NCBI GenBank assembly: GCA_963082975.1
Contig: OY720344.1
Location: forward strand, 64,818,546 to 64,882,545
Length of the DNA stretch: 64,000 nucleotides
DNA from: Labia minor
Lineage: Eukaryota; Arthropoda; Insecta; Dermaptera; Spongiphoridae
Reading direction: 5' to 3'
Shown piece after piece: positions 36,328 to 47,050 of this stretch. How positions within the stretch are numbered: the stretch's first letter is position 1; the number at the start of each line of letters is the position of its first letter. Both the position numbers and the translations under genes were made by a program. The notes beneath the pieces are model-generated. The model did not search any database. It was not told where the DNA came from and saw only the letters and a program-made list of their open reading frames with translations.

Positions 36328-36690
36328 AGATTTATCCGGGATATAATCACGTTTGTCTGTGAGATTGTTTTCTCGACGTTTTTCAAGAGGTTATTTAGGC
36401 GTGAATATTTTTGGGATTCTGGGTCTTACAATTAGTCTGTGTAACCGAGAGTCGATATCGGGATTTTGGGATGATAGGTTGGGTGATATCGGACATCACT
36501 GACACTGACACACGTCTGCACCTGTCTACAGTCTGAGGCTGATCCAGAATCCCAATAATGACTCTCGGTCACACAGACTAAGACCCAGAATCCCAAAAAT
36601 ATTCACGCCTAAATAACCACTTGAAAACGGCGTCAAAATGGGTGCCGAAACGTCGAGAAAACAATCTTATCCCGGATAAATCTGATTATA
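36321..36690. mobile_element. Penelope-like inverted pair
   Basis: Arms 36,321-36,470 and 36,543-36,690 are reverse complements around a 72-bp spacer. The right arm holds TTGAAAACGGCGTC and GGTGCCGAAACGTCG at about 36,621-36,655, a hairpin-plus-GAAACG motif similar to that at 60,596-60,627. Inverted terminal copies are known for Penelope-like retroelements. The left arm lacks about 22 bp there. No RT or GIY-YIG coding is present, so assignment rests on structure alone. Confidence 0.45.
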
Positions 36691-36699
36691 ATAACAATA

Positions 36700-38439
36700 A
36701 ATTAACTCATGGAAATCTAAACCAACATAATTATTAGTATATATATTTAAATAAATATAACCTCGATGAATTTAATATGAGAATTATTTTTATTAAAAGA
36801 AATAAATAATTTATAAAAATTAGATGTAAGTATTTATCTTATCACAATTACCAATTTATACAAATATCTTTTCCCATTTTGATTTTATTATATTTTCAAT
36901 TTTTTGAAAATAAAATTTTTCATTTAGAATAAAATACATAATCCTGGAGCAAATGTAGATGAGAAAAAAATGGAAACATGACAAAAGAAAAATCAATTTG
37001 TTTTTTTAACTTAAAAATAATGATACCAGCAATATTCTATGTTCGTTTATTAAAACAAACATTTCAAGCATTTTAACAATCAAACACAAAATGCCATTTC
37101 CACCAATCAAAAAAAAGGAGAGAGACGGGCGTGTCTAACTAAGTACAATTCCCCTTTATTCATTTCTATAGTAAATGTAGCTACTAGCAGCTGGTTAGGG
37201 AACAAGTTTAACAAACAAAAGGGAGAGGGAGAGATGGAGAGAGCGCGAGTCGATTCGTGAAAGATGCTCCTGTTTTGTTGTCTGAGTGTAATTAGAGAAG
37301 AAGAAAAAAAAATTTCCAACTTCACCTAGAGATGAAGATGGTTAACTTTTTTTCCTTTAACTTTAACGAACAATAATAGATCAACTTAATTCAAAAACAA
37401 CTTGACAGGTATTTTAAACTCTTTAGAATGTTTGCATTAATATTTTTTTAACTTATACAAAAAATAAAGTAAGACAAGTTTTACAAACTTGAATGATTAA
37501 GTATTTATAAACTAAGAGTGTTTTATTAATAAAAAATAAATAAACAAAAGAACATGGATGAAGTATACTTTAGTGTAAATATGGGTAAGAATTTAAAAAT
37601 AAATACTTATTATCATCTGTTCAGTCAAATTCGTTTGATTTATTAGAATCGAAAAAATTAATATATTTTATAAATATTTAAGAAAAAAATGTCTTTAAGA
37701 AAATACATTTTTCTTTTTAAAATGTCTATTGATGTGAAAGTAGGGGAAGAGAATATTGAAATAAATTTAAAATATTTAGACAAGGTCATAAATTATAATT
37801 TGAATAATTAATATTAACTTTACTTTTCTTAAAAATATTTTTTAAAATCTTGATTATATTGAATAACTCTAGGAACATGCACCTTCTCTTAAGTGATTTT
37901 ATCAACGCTTGAACTTGAACGTTCTTGGCATCAAGATCTAGATTTAGGGCTATCTCCATATATTCCTTATCTTTATCTTTCAACTCGCCGAGTCTTGAAA
38001 TAATAAAAATTTCTAATAATTATAAACTAATTATTTTTTAATAAGATCATAATATTATTACATTGCATTTTTAAAAATTATTTAAATGTTGAAGTAACCT
38101 CCTTCACAAAAGTTTTTGTGTAATGCTATACTTAAAGCTCATTCATCATTCATTATTTAAAATCATTGGGTTTTTATGCATCTTTCAAATATTAAAGGCA
38201 ATTAGTTTTTCGTTTTTATTAAATAACTCGTAATTATTTTTTATTGTATATATAAACATTATCTTTGAAATAATAAACAATTTAAGTTCGAAATGTTATC
38301 TCATTAAATTAAATAAAATGAAAAAAAAAAATAAAAATTATAAAAACTTATAATCGTATTTGAATATGATTTTGAATTTTTATCAAATCAACGATGGAAA
38401 ATATTATTTTTTTGTGTCTGTATGATTCACTGGATCTCT
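36700..38439. other. AT-rich stretch with no recognisable gene
   Basis: A purine-rich segment at about 37,110-37,330 is less A/T-biased. No gene, RNA or transposon end was identified. Confidence 0.5.
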
Positions 38440-38965
38440 TCGATATCAGGATTGATTGAATAGAGGTAGAAAGAAAATGGAACTCCTTAGAGAATGTTCT
38501 GTCACGGAAATGAAAAATAGAGAAATATGATTTCTTCTCGTGGATTGGAATAAACTCGGTGTACGAAAAGGGTAATCTCTTGGGGTGGCAAGGGTGGTAG
38601 CGTCAAAGGGGAGGGGAGGCTGACTTTATGGATGACGTCGATTCAAAAGGCGATACGGAATTAAGTGAGAAAAGTGTGCGAAATGAGAAAAGTCATGGAA
38701 GCCCCCGGGAGTAATGAAGTGGAATTGATGGCCTAAGCGATGGACAGAGTGGGGTGTGGGTGTGGAACACCGCCGCCTCTAATTAAGCTCGAATTGACTT
38801 GCGAGTTGCGATGGGTAGCTGCGTTCGTTGCCTGTGCCTTTCTTTGTTTTCGCATACGCTCCCGATGAAACGGCGCGTTTGGCTATAAACCAACGTCGGG
38901 AGAATTATTTATGAAATTCACACCATAAAAGTCGATAGCGGCATCTTAAAGAATTACACCCCATT
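38440..38965. promoter_or_regulatory. G+C- and CpG-richer unique block, candidate regulatory or conserved element
   Basis: This is one of the most sharply G+C-balanced non-repeat stretches in the window, with many CpG dinucleotides, a CRE-like GATGACGTCGAT at about 38,631 and homeodomain-type AATTA cores (TAATTAAGC at about 38,780; AATTATTTATGA at about 38,902). It has no extended open frame and no repeat match inside the window. The function is inferred from composition only. Confidence 0.3.
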
Positions 38966-39970
38966 CACTCAATTTAACATTGCCTTCATTCATTTAGTGA
39001 TAAAAGAAATAAGAAAGAAAAAAAATTCTCTGAAAATTAATTAAATTTTCAAAGTTTGTGTATTTTATAGGAAATGTTTAGTTGAGGTTTTGGATGACTA
39101 ATAAAACATGTCAACTTGGCCGACCTAGATTGGATGTTATTGATGACAACACATCTCTAATTCAGAAATGCTTATCAAGTGGTTAGAATCATAAACGAAC
39201 ACATGTCTATGCTAATCAGCTTATAAATGGTACATATCCAATCCAAAGAACATACATCCCAAATACTCCAATTTACACCTGCTTTTTTGGCCCCTTGCGG
39301 TAACCATGTTAACTATGTGTGTATGTGTTATTTGTAAAATAAATAAATATAAAAGAATACATATATATATATATATATATATTGAAACATATCAAAGAAT
39401 AAATAAATAACTTTAGCAAATTTTAAAACTTAAAAATATTGTACAATATTATCCATCTCTTAGTTACTGAATTAATAATAATATACATCTTTTAATCACT
39501 GATATGCTATTATTTATCTCTATTATATTAATACTAAAATATTTAACCAACCTATTCTTGCATCTTATTTTATTCTTATAATAACTATTCAATAAAATAT
39601 TTTACATTTTATTTATAATCATCAAGCAATAAATAAAATTAATGTTAATTTAGATTAAAAGTTTTAATTCTTAATTTCTGGGTGCGCCCAAAAAAATGAA
39701 TAATAAATAAATTATGAGAAAGAATCGTTTAAACGAATTTGGTAAATCTTTACTTTTTAGAATTTCAGATATCCAATTTCACAATGATCTGAACACTTTA
39801 GAGCCTTCACGGTTTATTTAATTAAGTTAAGTCTAAATGTTCTCGATAAGTAATAAATCTCCCAAAGAAAATTTCTGGTAGGTGTAACTTTTTTTTCAAT
39901 TGCCTACATATTTTGGAAAAATAAATTACCGTTATAAAATTAATCAAAGATTTGTTTTTTACAATTTAAA
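38966..39970. other. AT-rich stretch, no gene
   Basis: A (TA)n tract lies at about 39,359-39,383. The 39,080-39,310 stretch is less AT-rich but shows no recognisable coding. Confidence 0.45.
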
Positions 39971-40353
39971 ATAAGTTGACCTGTGGCCAGGTCCGAACCG
40001 ACCGACGGTTTGAAGTAAATTAATTTCCTGCTACAGAAACAATTTAATTTTAATAAATCTATTAATGCAATAAAAAAACAGATATGGATATAACATAAAT
40101 ATTTTTAATTTTATTTTATTTATAATATATATGTAAGACCAGGCTGTGACGTCATGAATGGCTGGATGACGTCATATAATTTTAAATCAAGAAAAAACTA
40201 ATAAAGATGATTGCAAATATTTATGTTATATCCATATCTGTTTTTTATTCCATTAATAGATATATTAAAATTATTTGAAATTGTTTCTGTAGCTAGAAAT
40301 TAATCTAATTCAAACTGTCGGTCGGTTCGGACCTGGCCACAGGTCAACTTATT
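39971..40353. mobile_element. GTTGACC-family fold-back element
   Basis: Both ends are the AAGTTGACCTGTGGCC end, in inverted orientation (ATAAGTTGACC at the left, GGTCAACTTATT at the right). Arms of roughly 135 bp surround a central piece with GGCTGTGACGTCATGAATGG. It looks like two copies joined head to head with loss of the opposite ends. Confidence 0.7.
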
Positions 40354-40359
40354 TTAGTT

Positions 40360-40843
40360 TAATTTTATATATGCATTTTTAATCTGAACGAATTCAATTT
40401 TATCATTTCCCTTATCATCCATCCTTCGCGGATTCAATACCCATTTATTCTTCTAAATTAATCCAGAGTGCTACCAAATTAATTTAATCTTATTTTCAAG
40501 CCATTTTTTCAAATAAACCACCATACCTAAGTCATCCAATATACGACAACATCTAAACATTATATTTTCCATTGATCTTATTGTTAATATATCATCAAAT
40601 TTCGGGCCTTTTTTCTGGAAAATTATGTGAGCAAAAATTTCCTCATAAAGAAAAATCTCTTTAAATTTTATTTTATTTCAACTGCACGTCGTTTTGATAT
40701 GCATATATGTATAAAAAAAATTAAATGTTGCGGCAATTATTCTCTTCATAATGCTGATGATTAGTCAATTAAAAAAATAAATTAGCATTAGTTTAATGGA
40801 AAAATGATTACAAAAAATAAAATATAAACAAAAAATCTATTTA
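40360..40843. other. AT-rich stretch, no gene
   Basis: Nothing recognised. Confidence 0.5.
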
Positions 40844-40945
40844 TTAATGTATGACGCATCCAGTGCTTACACGTAGACCCTTCTTCAGCTGTCTTTTACT
40901 TTTATTTCCACGTCGGTTTGTGCATCCATATGCAGAACATGCCAT
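40844..40945 (-). CDS. THAP-domain-like micro-ORF or first-exon remnant
   Basis: The minus strand starts MACSAYGCTNRRGNKSKRQL and runs 33 codons to TAA. Met-x-Cys-x(4)-Cys followed by TNRR is the hallmark start of THAP zinc fingers, found in THAP proteins and P-element transposases, which bind DNA. The usual FHxFP segment that should follow is missing. A GTAAGC that could act as a splice donor follows about 35 bases after KRQL (near 40,872-40,877). It may be a first exon whose continuation is not recognised, or a transposon scrap. No partner exon was found on this strand. Confidence 0.35.
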   Translation of the reverse strand: MACSAYGCTNRRGNKSKRQLKKGLRVSTGCVIH

Positions 40946-40949
40946 GATA

Positions 40950-42159
40950 ATTATTTTTAAAAACTAAAATAAAATAACAACTATTTATAACCTGTCTATA
41001 ACCTAAACCCAGGTCTTAGAATCCAGTTAGAATCTAATAAAAAATAATTTAATATTTAATACAAATTAAATTATTAAAAACTATTTATAATCATTAAATA
41101 TATTAACTAAACCATAAAATAAAGAAGAAATAACTAAGAAAAAATTTTCAAACATACGAGAAAATTGGAAACAAAAATGTATTATGTCTTATGAAAAATT
41201 CAATGTTTTGGTACATCCAAAATGGACGACAAGAATTTCTACCTACTTTTTTGGTGCCACCTCCCACCACAAAAAACAAACGGAATGTTCCCTCCATATA
41301 CCTCCTGAAATTGATTTTAAATTTTCAAATAAATAAATAAATAATTTTTTGGTTAAGGCTAAATAAATAATAAATAAAAAACGACCAAATGAATTCATCA
41401 TTTGTCAAGTGAGTGACAGAGAGTAATCGCCGATAATAACAATTTGTTTTTTTTACTCTAAAGTCATTAATACATTTTTTTTATCAATGTTGCTAAAGTA
41501 AATCATTGATTTTCCCTTAAAAGAAATAGTCTATTTAAAATTCCCTCAATGTAGGATAAATGAAGAACATCAAACAAAATAATAAATAAATTATAATTAA
41601 GGAAAATATTATATTCTAATTGGAGATAAAACAACAATTGTGCCTCTGTATGACTATTAAACCAAACAAATATACATATACACTACATATAAATTAAAAA
41701 AACAAAATTAGGAGGAAGTAAAAGGTGGATAATTTAAGGAAGGCCTAAATCACATTAATTAACTATCATTTCCTATTATACAAAGAATTTCGGGACCTAG
41801 GAACATTGAATTTCTTAAAAACATTTATAAGCTTGAAATAAATGGATAGTATTTTAAATGTTTTTTAATTTGCATTTAATAAAATTAAGGATATTTGAAA
41901 ATAAAATTTTCTGCAACATTTATGATCCAAATATGAATGATATTACAGGGAAATTACTGAGATCACAAAGGAGAAATCATCCATGATTTCTATATTATAT
42001 TTCTATACATCCCTAATCGAGTAATTAGAATTATAAAATGAGAGCATATAGTCCAAAAGAAAGAGGAATTATTAGTAAAAAATTATTATAAAAAATCAAA
42101 TTGGAAATTGGTCACAAAATGGTTAAAGTGTAATTGAAAGATAATATAATATAATATCA
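40950..42159. other. AT-rich stretch, no gene
   Basis: Nothing beyond A/T-rich sequence; a less biased patch at about 41,200-41,310 shows no motif. Confidence 0.5.
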
Positions 42160-42245
42160 GATATGGTGGTGTGGCCCAGAATATGAACAATCAGTATGAT
42201 GTGGTTCTTGCAGTGTACAGTAAGGCCATAGAGCTGAATATAGAA
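42160..42245 (+). pseudogene. Possible old LINE tail
   Basis: GTGGCCCAGAATATGAACAA and the following GATGTGGTTCTTGCAG align by eye with GTGGCTCAGAATAGGAATAC and GGTGTGGTTGCTGGG of the LINE tail at 36,213-36,258. Only about 70-80 bp align, and frames are lost. Confidence 0.3.
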
Positions 42246-42854
42246 CACTGTTTGCATTAGAAATTAAAAATATAAAAAAAGCATATTTATTTTGTTATTA
42301 ATATATTAAAAATGATTTAATCCCTGAGAAAAAGAGAGAGTGTGTTGTGCATTGGAGAATAGAAGGAGATTAATTGACTAAACGTGCACTATGCCATAAA
42401 ACATCACACGGATATTTATCCATGATTCATAAATATAATTAATCATGTTTTGAGTTAAACTCCATTAATGGATGAATTTGTGTTCTCCGTTAAGTGAGAG
42501 ACGATCTTGTTGGAAATTTCGGCCACTTCATTTCTCTCTCTTTCACTCTCTCTTACACTAGTGACAAAATGATGACAGTAGATAATTGAGAAGATTTTCA
42601 CTGAATAGTAAGATGATAATCTGTCATCCAGGTGGACATATTTGTAATAAATTTGTTCCTAACTCCTCTGGATGTTCATTTACTTCCAAGTAGACGTTCC
42701 TTGACTTTCCCTTCTGAAAGACGTACGTGGCTAGAATCTTTTTCCTGTTTTTATTTTGCTTACTAAGTTATGATATATGATTTTTTTATAAAGAATAAAA
42801 AATCACTTCATTTCACAAAAAAATTAATTTTATCAAGGTTTATTATGAATTGAT

Positions 42855-43095
42855 TTTTATTTAATTTGATTCCTTCGTATTTAATCAGAGAAAAGGACCT
42901 CAAAAAGTGGCTCACCAACTTCTTCGACACCTGGCCAGGTGATTTTTGGCGGAACAAATTGGTCGAGAGGTGGGAGAAGGTGGAAAACAGTAACATCAAA
43001 TACATAATTGATTAATTTATTGTTATAATTATTGTTCTTTGATTAAATAAAGCTCTTTGAAAAAAAAACGCACGAACTTATTCCCCAACCCAATA
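42855..43095 (+). pseudogene. Mariner transposase C-terminus with right terminal repeat
   Basis: The plus strand encodes EKDLKKWLTNFFDTWPGDFW, then RNKLVERWEKVENSNIKYIID and TAA. This is the C-terminal end of mariner transposases (family form FF..KP..FY.RGI..LP.RW.K....NG.Y). Next come an AATAAA-type signal and CGCACGAACTTATTCCCCAA, a mariner-type terminal repeat, ending about 43,093 before TATA. The catalytic DDD domain and left terminal repeat are absent, so it is a 5'-truncated dead copy. Confidence 0.65.
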
Positions 43096-43293
43096 TATTC
43101 AATTTCACAGCAAACTAATTTATAAGAGAAAGTATATCCATTTTTGAAATGAAAAAGTAATAGCTTTCAACGTTGACATTCTTACGGTAAAAGGGTCAAA
43201 TAAATTTGATGTGTTATTGCAAAAATATTCTAATGGCTTGAAAATCTTTTTATTTTGTGGTAAAAATTATATGGAATCAAACCGTCTATACCG

Positions 43294-43322
43294 TTTTTAG
43301 GTCGTTTTCAACGACCTAAAAA
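43294..43322. repeat. Perfect 13-bp inverted repeat with 3-nt loop
   Basis: TTTTTAGGTCGTT, loop TTC, AACGACCTAAAAA. It ends in a T/A run like an intrinsic stem-loop, but in this genome it is more likely a repeat end than a terminator. Confidence 0.7.
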
Positions 43323-43388
43323 GGCATCATTTTACACTTAAATTTTTAAATTTTTTCATACCCTCTACCCCTACCCCCCGGTTACATG

Positions 43389-43406
43389 CCCCCCCCCCCC
43401 CCCCCC
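43389..43406. repeat. Poly-C run of 18
   Basis: It sits 3' of a C-rich ACCCTCTACCCCTACCCCCC segment. Such a tract is exceptional in this AT-rich window. Confidence 0.95.
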
Positions 43407-43409
43407 GAT

Positions 43410-44402
43410 AACCTATCCTGGAGCTGCTCATGTAATGAAGAGACTGTATTTATATTTAAAATCTATAACATTCTTTGTTCTTTATATGATTTTATGTTTT
43501 AAATATTTGTCTTTGATTTAAAAGTAGAATCTGTTTCTTCTCTCAGCCCTGAATGAAAATAAAAATAAAAATTGATTTTTCCATTCTCACAGGTGTTCAC
43601 TAAAATTCCATCTTTGAACGAAATTGATTGAACAACTATATTTAGGAACTTCGGCAATTTGGAAGTCAAATATTATACATAAATTTACTTATATATATAT
43701 ATATTATATTCTTATTACCTTTTATATATTTTCAATTTATTTTTTCTTATTTCGCCCGTATTTCATAGTTTATTTAAAATAATTTATATATACATAAATA
43801 TAAGTATATAAGTTGCTTTGTGAATGAATAAATATTTTACATGTGTACATTGCCATTTTTGTTTCCGTGAAAGAAAAATTACACTAAAAAAAAAAAATAA
43901 ATTACGAAAAAGACGGTAGCAAAAGTAAAAGGTTTTTTTTTAACCTAGCACTTGATTTTTTTTTTATTTGAAAGCTTCTTTGATGGGAGTGTTTAAAAAA
44001 AGTCAAAAGTTCACTCAGTTGTCAAATTAAAATCAGAAAGTATGTGATTTAAATATTTAATTCTCTTTACGGATCTTTATAAATATAAAATAAAAAACGT
44101 CCTTTGTTCAATAGAAAAATTTAATAGATATTTTTATATTTTAAATACGTATATGATTATCGAAGTAGATTAGTATTTTTGATTTTGTAATATGTAGATA
44201 GTGTTAAATTAATTTCACTAACATTTATTAAATATACGTACAAGTATAATATATATATATATATATTATATACTTATACACACACATAATAGTTATAAAA
44301 AGTAATTTATTTCCAAAATTGCCTAATTAGCTGTTATTTTTTAAATGAGGACATTATGCATCTAATATTTTTTTAATATATATAATATCAATAACACATA
44401 AA
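43410..44402. other. AT-rich stretch, no gene
   Basis: (TA)n near 44,250-44,268. No coding motif or transposon end seen. Confidence 0.5.
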
Positions 44403-45036
44403 ATAAGTTGACCTGTGGCCAGGGCCGAACCGACCGACGGTTTGAAATAAATTAATTTCCAGCTACAGAAACAATTTCAAATAATTTTAATATATCTATT
44501 AATGTAATAAAAAACAGATATTGAAACATAAATAATAAATATAAACATTTTTAATTTTAATTTTATTTTATTTATAATATATATGCAAGACCAGGCTGTG
44601 ACGTCATGAATGGCTGGATGACGTCATATAATTTTAAATCAAGAAAAAACTGATAAATATGATTTTTCTCGAGGATAAAACCAATACAAAGTGCATGATT
44701 CGTGGTGATATATAAAAAAATCTCCTTTGGTGTGAAAATAACCCTTCCCTTCCTATCTTCGATCGCTAATACTACCACTTCCGGTTTCCGGAATTGCACC
44801 AAAAGTTGATCAATTCATCCCACTGATGCATTAAGTAAATATACCAAATTTCATCAAAATCGGTTGAGCCGTTCAGGCTGTACACATCTATACGGACGGA
44901 CAGACGGACGGACAGACATCATGCTAAAAATACTTTTTTCTGTTTAGAAAATGCATGATTCGTGGAGATATGTAAAAATCTCCACATGTGAAATTTGGTG
45001 TGAAAACAATACCTCCCTTACTATCGTCGGTCGGTA
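44403..45036 (+). mobile_element. GTTGACC-family short repeat, full-length
   Basis: Same ends and internal order as 32,285-32,909: ATAAGTTGACC end, CACAGCCTGGTC-complement block, AAATTTCATCAAAATCGG, CGGACGGACAGACGG, and CGTCGGTCGGTAAAAA end. The 76-codon minus frame across it is an accident of the repeat. Confidence 0.75.
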
Positions 45037-45039
45037 AAA

Positions 45040-46190
45040 ATAGGGGAAAAAGAGAAGAAAATTATTCAAAATCGACAAGTAAATTTATTGAAAGATATTT
45101 ACTGACACCTAGAGTAGTTTTATCACTAATAATATAATTCAATCAATTTTATGAATTGAGTATATGTCAATTTTTTATAGATACGAAATAAGCTTCAGTG
45201 GTGGAAGAGAGACGATATTATAAGTTAAAGATTGAAGTGTGTTTATTTATAGCTTTATAATATTTTCATTAATATAATATAATAGAAATAACAAAAATAA
45301 TTTAATCATCATCAAAGAATACAAACAAAATGTTAATCAGAGAAATAAACTTTAGGTTTATTGCTTACAATAAATGGAGCGGTAGATTCACTGCAATTAT
45401 AAATTGTTTTATTTTTCATAAAACTATAAATGTTTTCGCCGATATACAATCTGATACTATAATAAAAACATTATTATTTTGTAAAAAAAATGTTATTTTT
45501 CAGTAAATGGTATTTTATTTTTTCATTTCAAAGTATTTTATTTATTTGATTTACTCTAAAATATATTAATTCTAAAATTTAATTTTTAAACTAACCAATT
45601 TTTAATACCACTCATCTCTCCTTCTGTTTTAGAACATTTATTAGTGTTGGTTTATTAATTATTTATGCACTCATGTTGTTAATTTGAGCTTGAATGTTGA
45701 TTTTCAGTGCAAAACTAACACGAATCCCTTTTGCATGAGTGCCTTTCAATGCTTCAATGTCTGAACTGAATTCTTCGTGTTATGCAGGATATTCATCCAT
45801 AAAAGCCAGGAAATAGTAGTCGGGGAAGTGAAACCAGGAGAGAAAGTGGCGCTTCAATAGAAAAAATCTGGTGCGGGTGCGCGCATCACACAACTTTCAC
45901 TTACTTCCCTAATTTGTGAAGAAATTCATTTCTGCTCAACTAGGGACGGGTGGAAGTTTGCATTTATCAATATTTATTAATATTAACAATGTGGAATGGT
46001 TATTTTTTTTAAAATTATAAAAATTAATGGTACTTTAGAGGAAGCCATTTTGAAAATTCGTCATTAAAGCCCCCTCAGAGAATTTCCACGTGGATAACAC
46101 CAAACTCATATTATAGATCACTTAATTTAACATCGATATAGAGAGTTTAATCAAAATCGTAAGAGCCGTTTTGGAGAAAACAACAATAAC
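45040..46190. other. AT-rich stretch, no gene
   Basis: About 45,700-45,960 is G+C-balanced with no motif. About 46,020-46,190 is repeat-like: it shares a segment with 25,940 and contains AATCAAAATCGTAAGAGCC, a decayed form of the common repeat-end motif. Confidence 0.4.
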
Positions 46191-46192
46191 AT

Positions 46193-47050
46193 GTTGTCCC
46201 CAGATAGACTTTTGTCAATTATGACTCCCAAGTATCAAATTGAATTCTTTGGTTGAGTTAATGTACCCAGCACATCTACGACCAAGTTTGTGGTTCTTTT
46301 TCTTCCTGTTAGGGTGATAATTTCTGTCTTTTCTGGTGCCAATTCTAGTTATTTATCTAGTAACCAGTCATTTATCATACATATTAACTGTTGGGCTTTT
46401 TCTACAATACCCCTTTCATGCTTATCAATTACCATTGCCATTAGATCATCTGCAGAACCCATGGTTCTACAGTCTCTAGGAAATTTGAGCCTAAGGACTC
46501 CATCATAAAGGATATTCCATAACAGGAGTCCAAGTACCGATCCCTGAGGTACACCACATGTCACTTCCAGGTGTCTGTCGACAATAATTATTTTCCTACT
46601 CGTAAAATAACTCTTCAGAAATTCAATTAGATATTAGGACACCTCTCTGCGCCAGAATGGGGTTGAAATACACTCTTTAAATGGTCGGCATGTAAATCAG
46701 CCTTTTCCTTACTACTTCGTGCCCAAGACCTATTAGGTTTTCTAATAGGTGGAGTGTTAACATTGGGTCTTTTAATACGCTTTGTTATTTGCCACAAGGA
46801 GTAATTTGTATCTTTCTCAGCCGAAAGTCCCTGAATGTATTCAGTAAAACTTCCATCCATTATTTTATGGATTAGCTGCTTCAATTGTTCATTTAATTTA
46901 TTAAATATTTATAAAATTTTTATGTATTTCTTCAGGCGAGCTTTTGCTCTTGACTAGCTTCCATTTTTCTATATTGTTTATGTCTTGAAGTGATTTTAGC
47001 TCGTCAGAAAAACTATTTTGGTACCATGGGTTTGTTTGAGTAGCTATGTC
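46193..47050 (-). pseudogene. Jockey-like LINE ORF2 remnant (reverse transcriptase)
   Basis: On the minus strand from 47,050: a PWYQNSFSDELKSLQ-like linker, then KDTNYSLWQITKRIKRPNV with WARSSKEKADLHADHLKSV just before the RT. A deletion removes the first RT motifs. Then EFLKSYFTSRK, GVPQGSVLG (RT motif B) and a SADDLMAMV box (catalytic YADD with its first residue changed), followed by KTEIITLTGRKR and YLGVIIDK of the thumb. These motifs and their order are typical of jockey-type LINEs in arthropods. Frame changes at about 46,600 and a stop at 46,349 show it is dead. Confidence 0.8.

Noticed and set aside
43294..43322. Stem-loop as a bacterial-type intrinsic terminator
   Set aside because: The sequence is eukaryotic and there is no adjacent gene.
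46290..46508. 72-codon plus-strand frame
   Set aside because: Antisense of the jockey-like RT motifs GVPQGSVLG and SADD.
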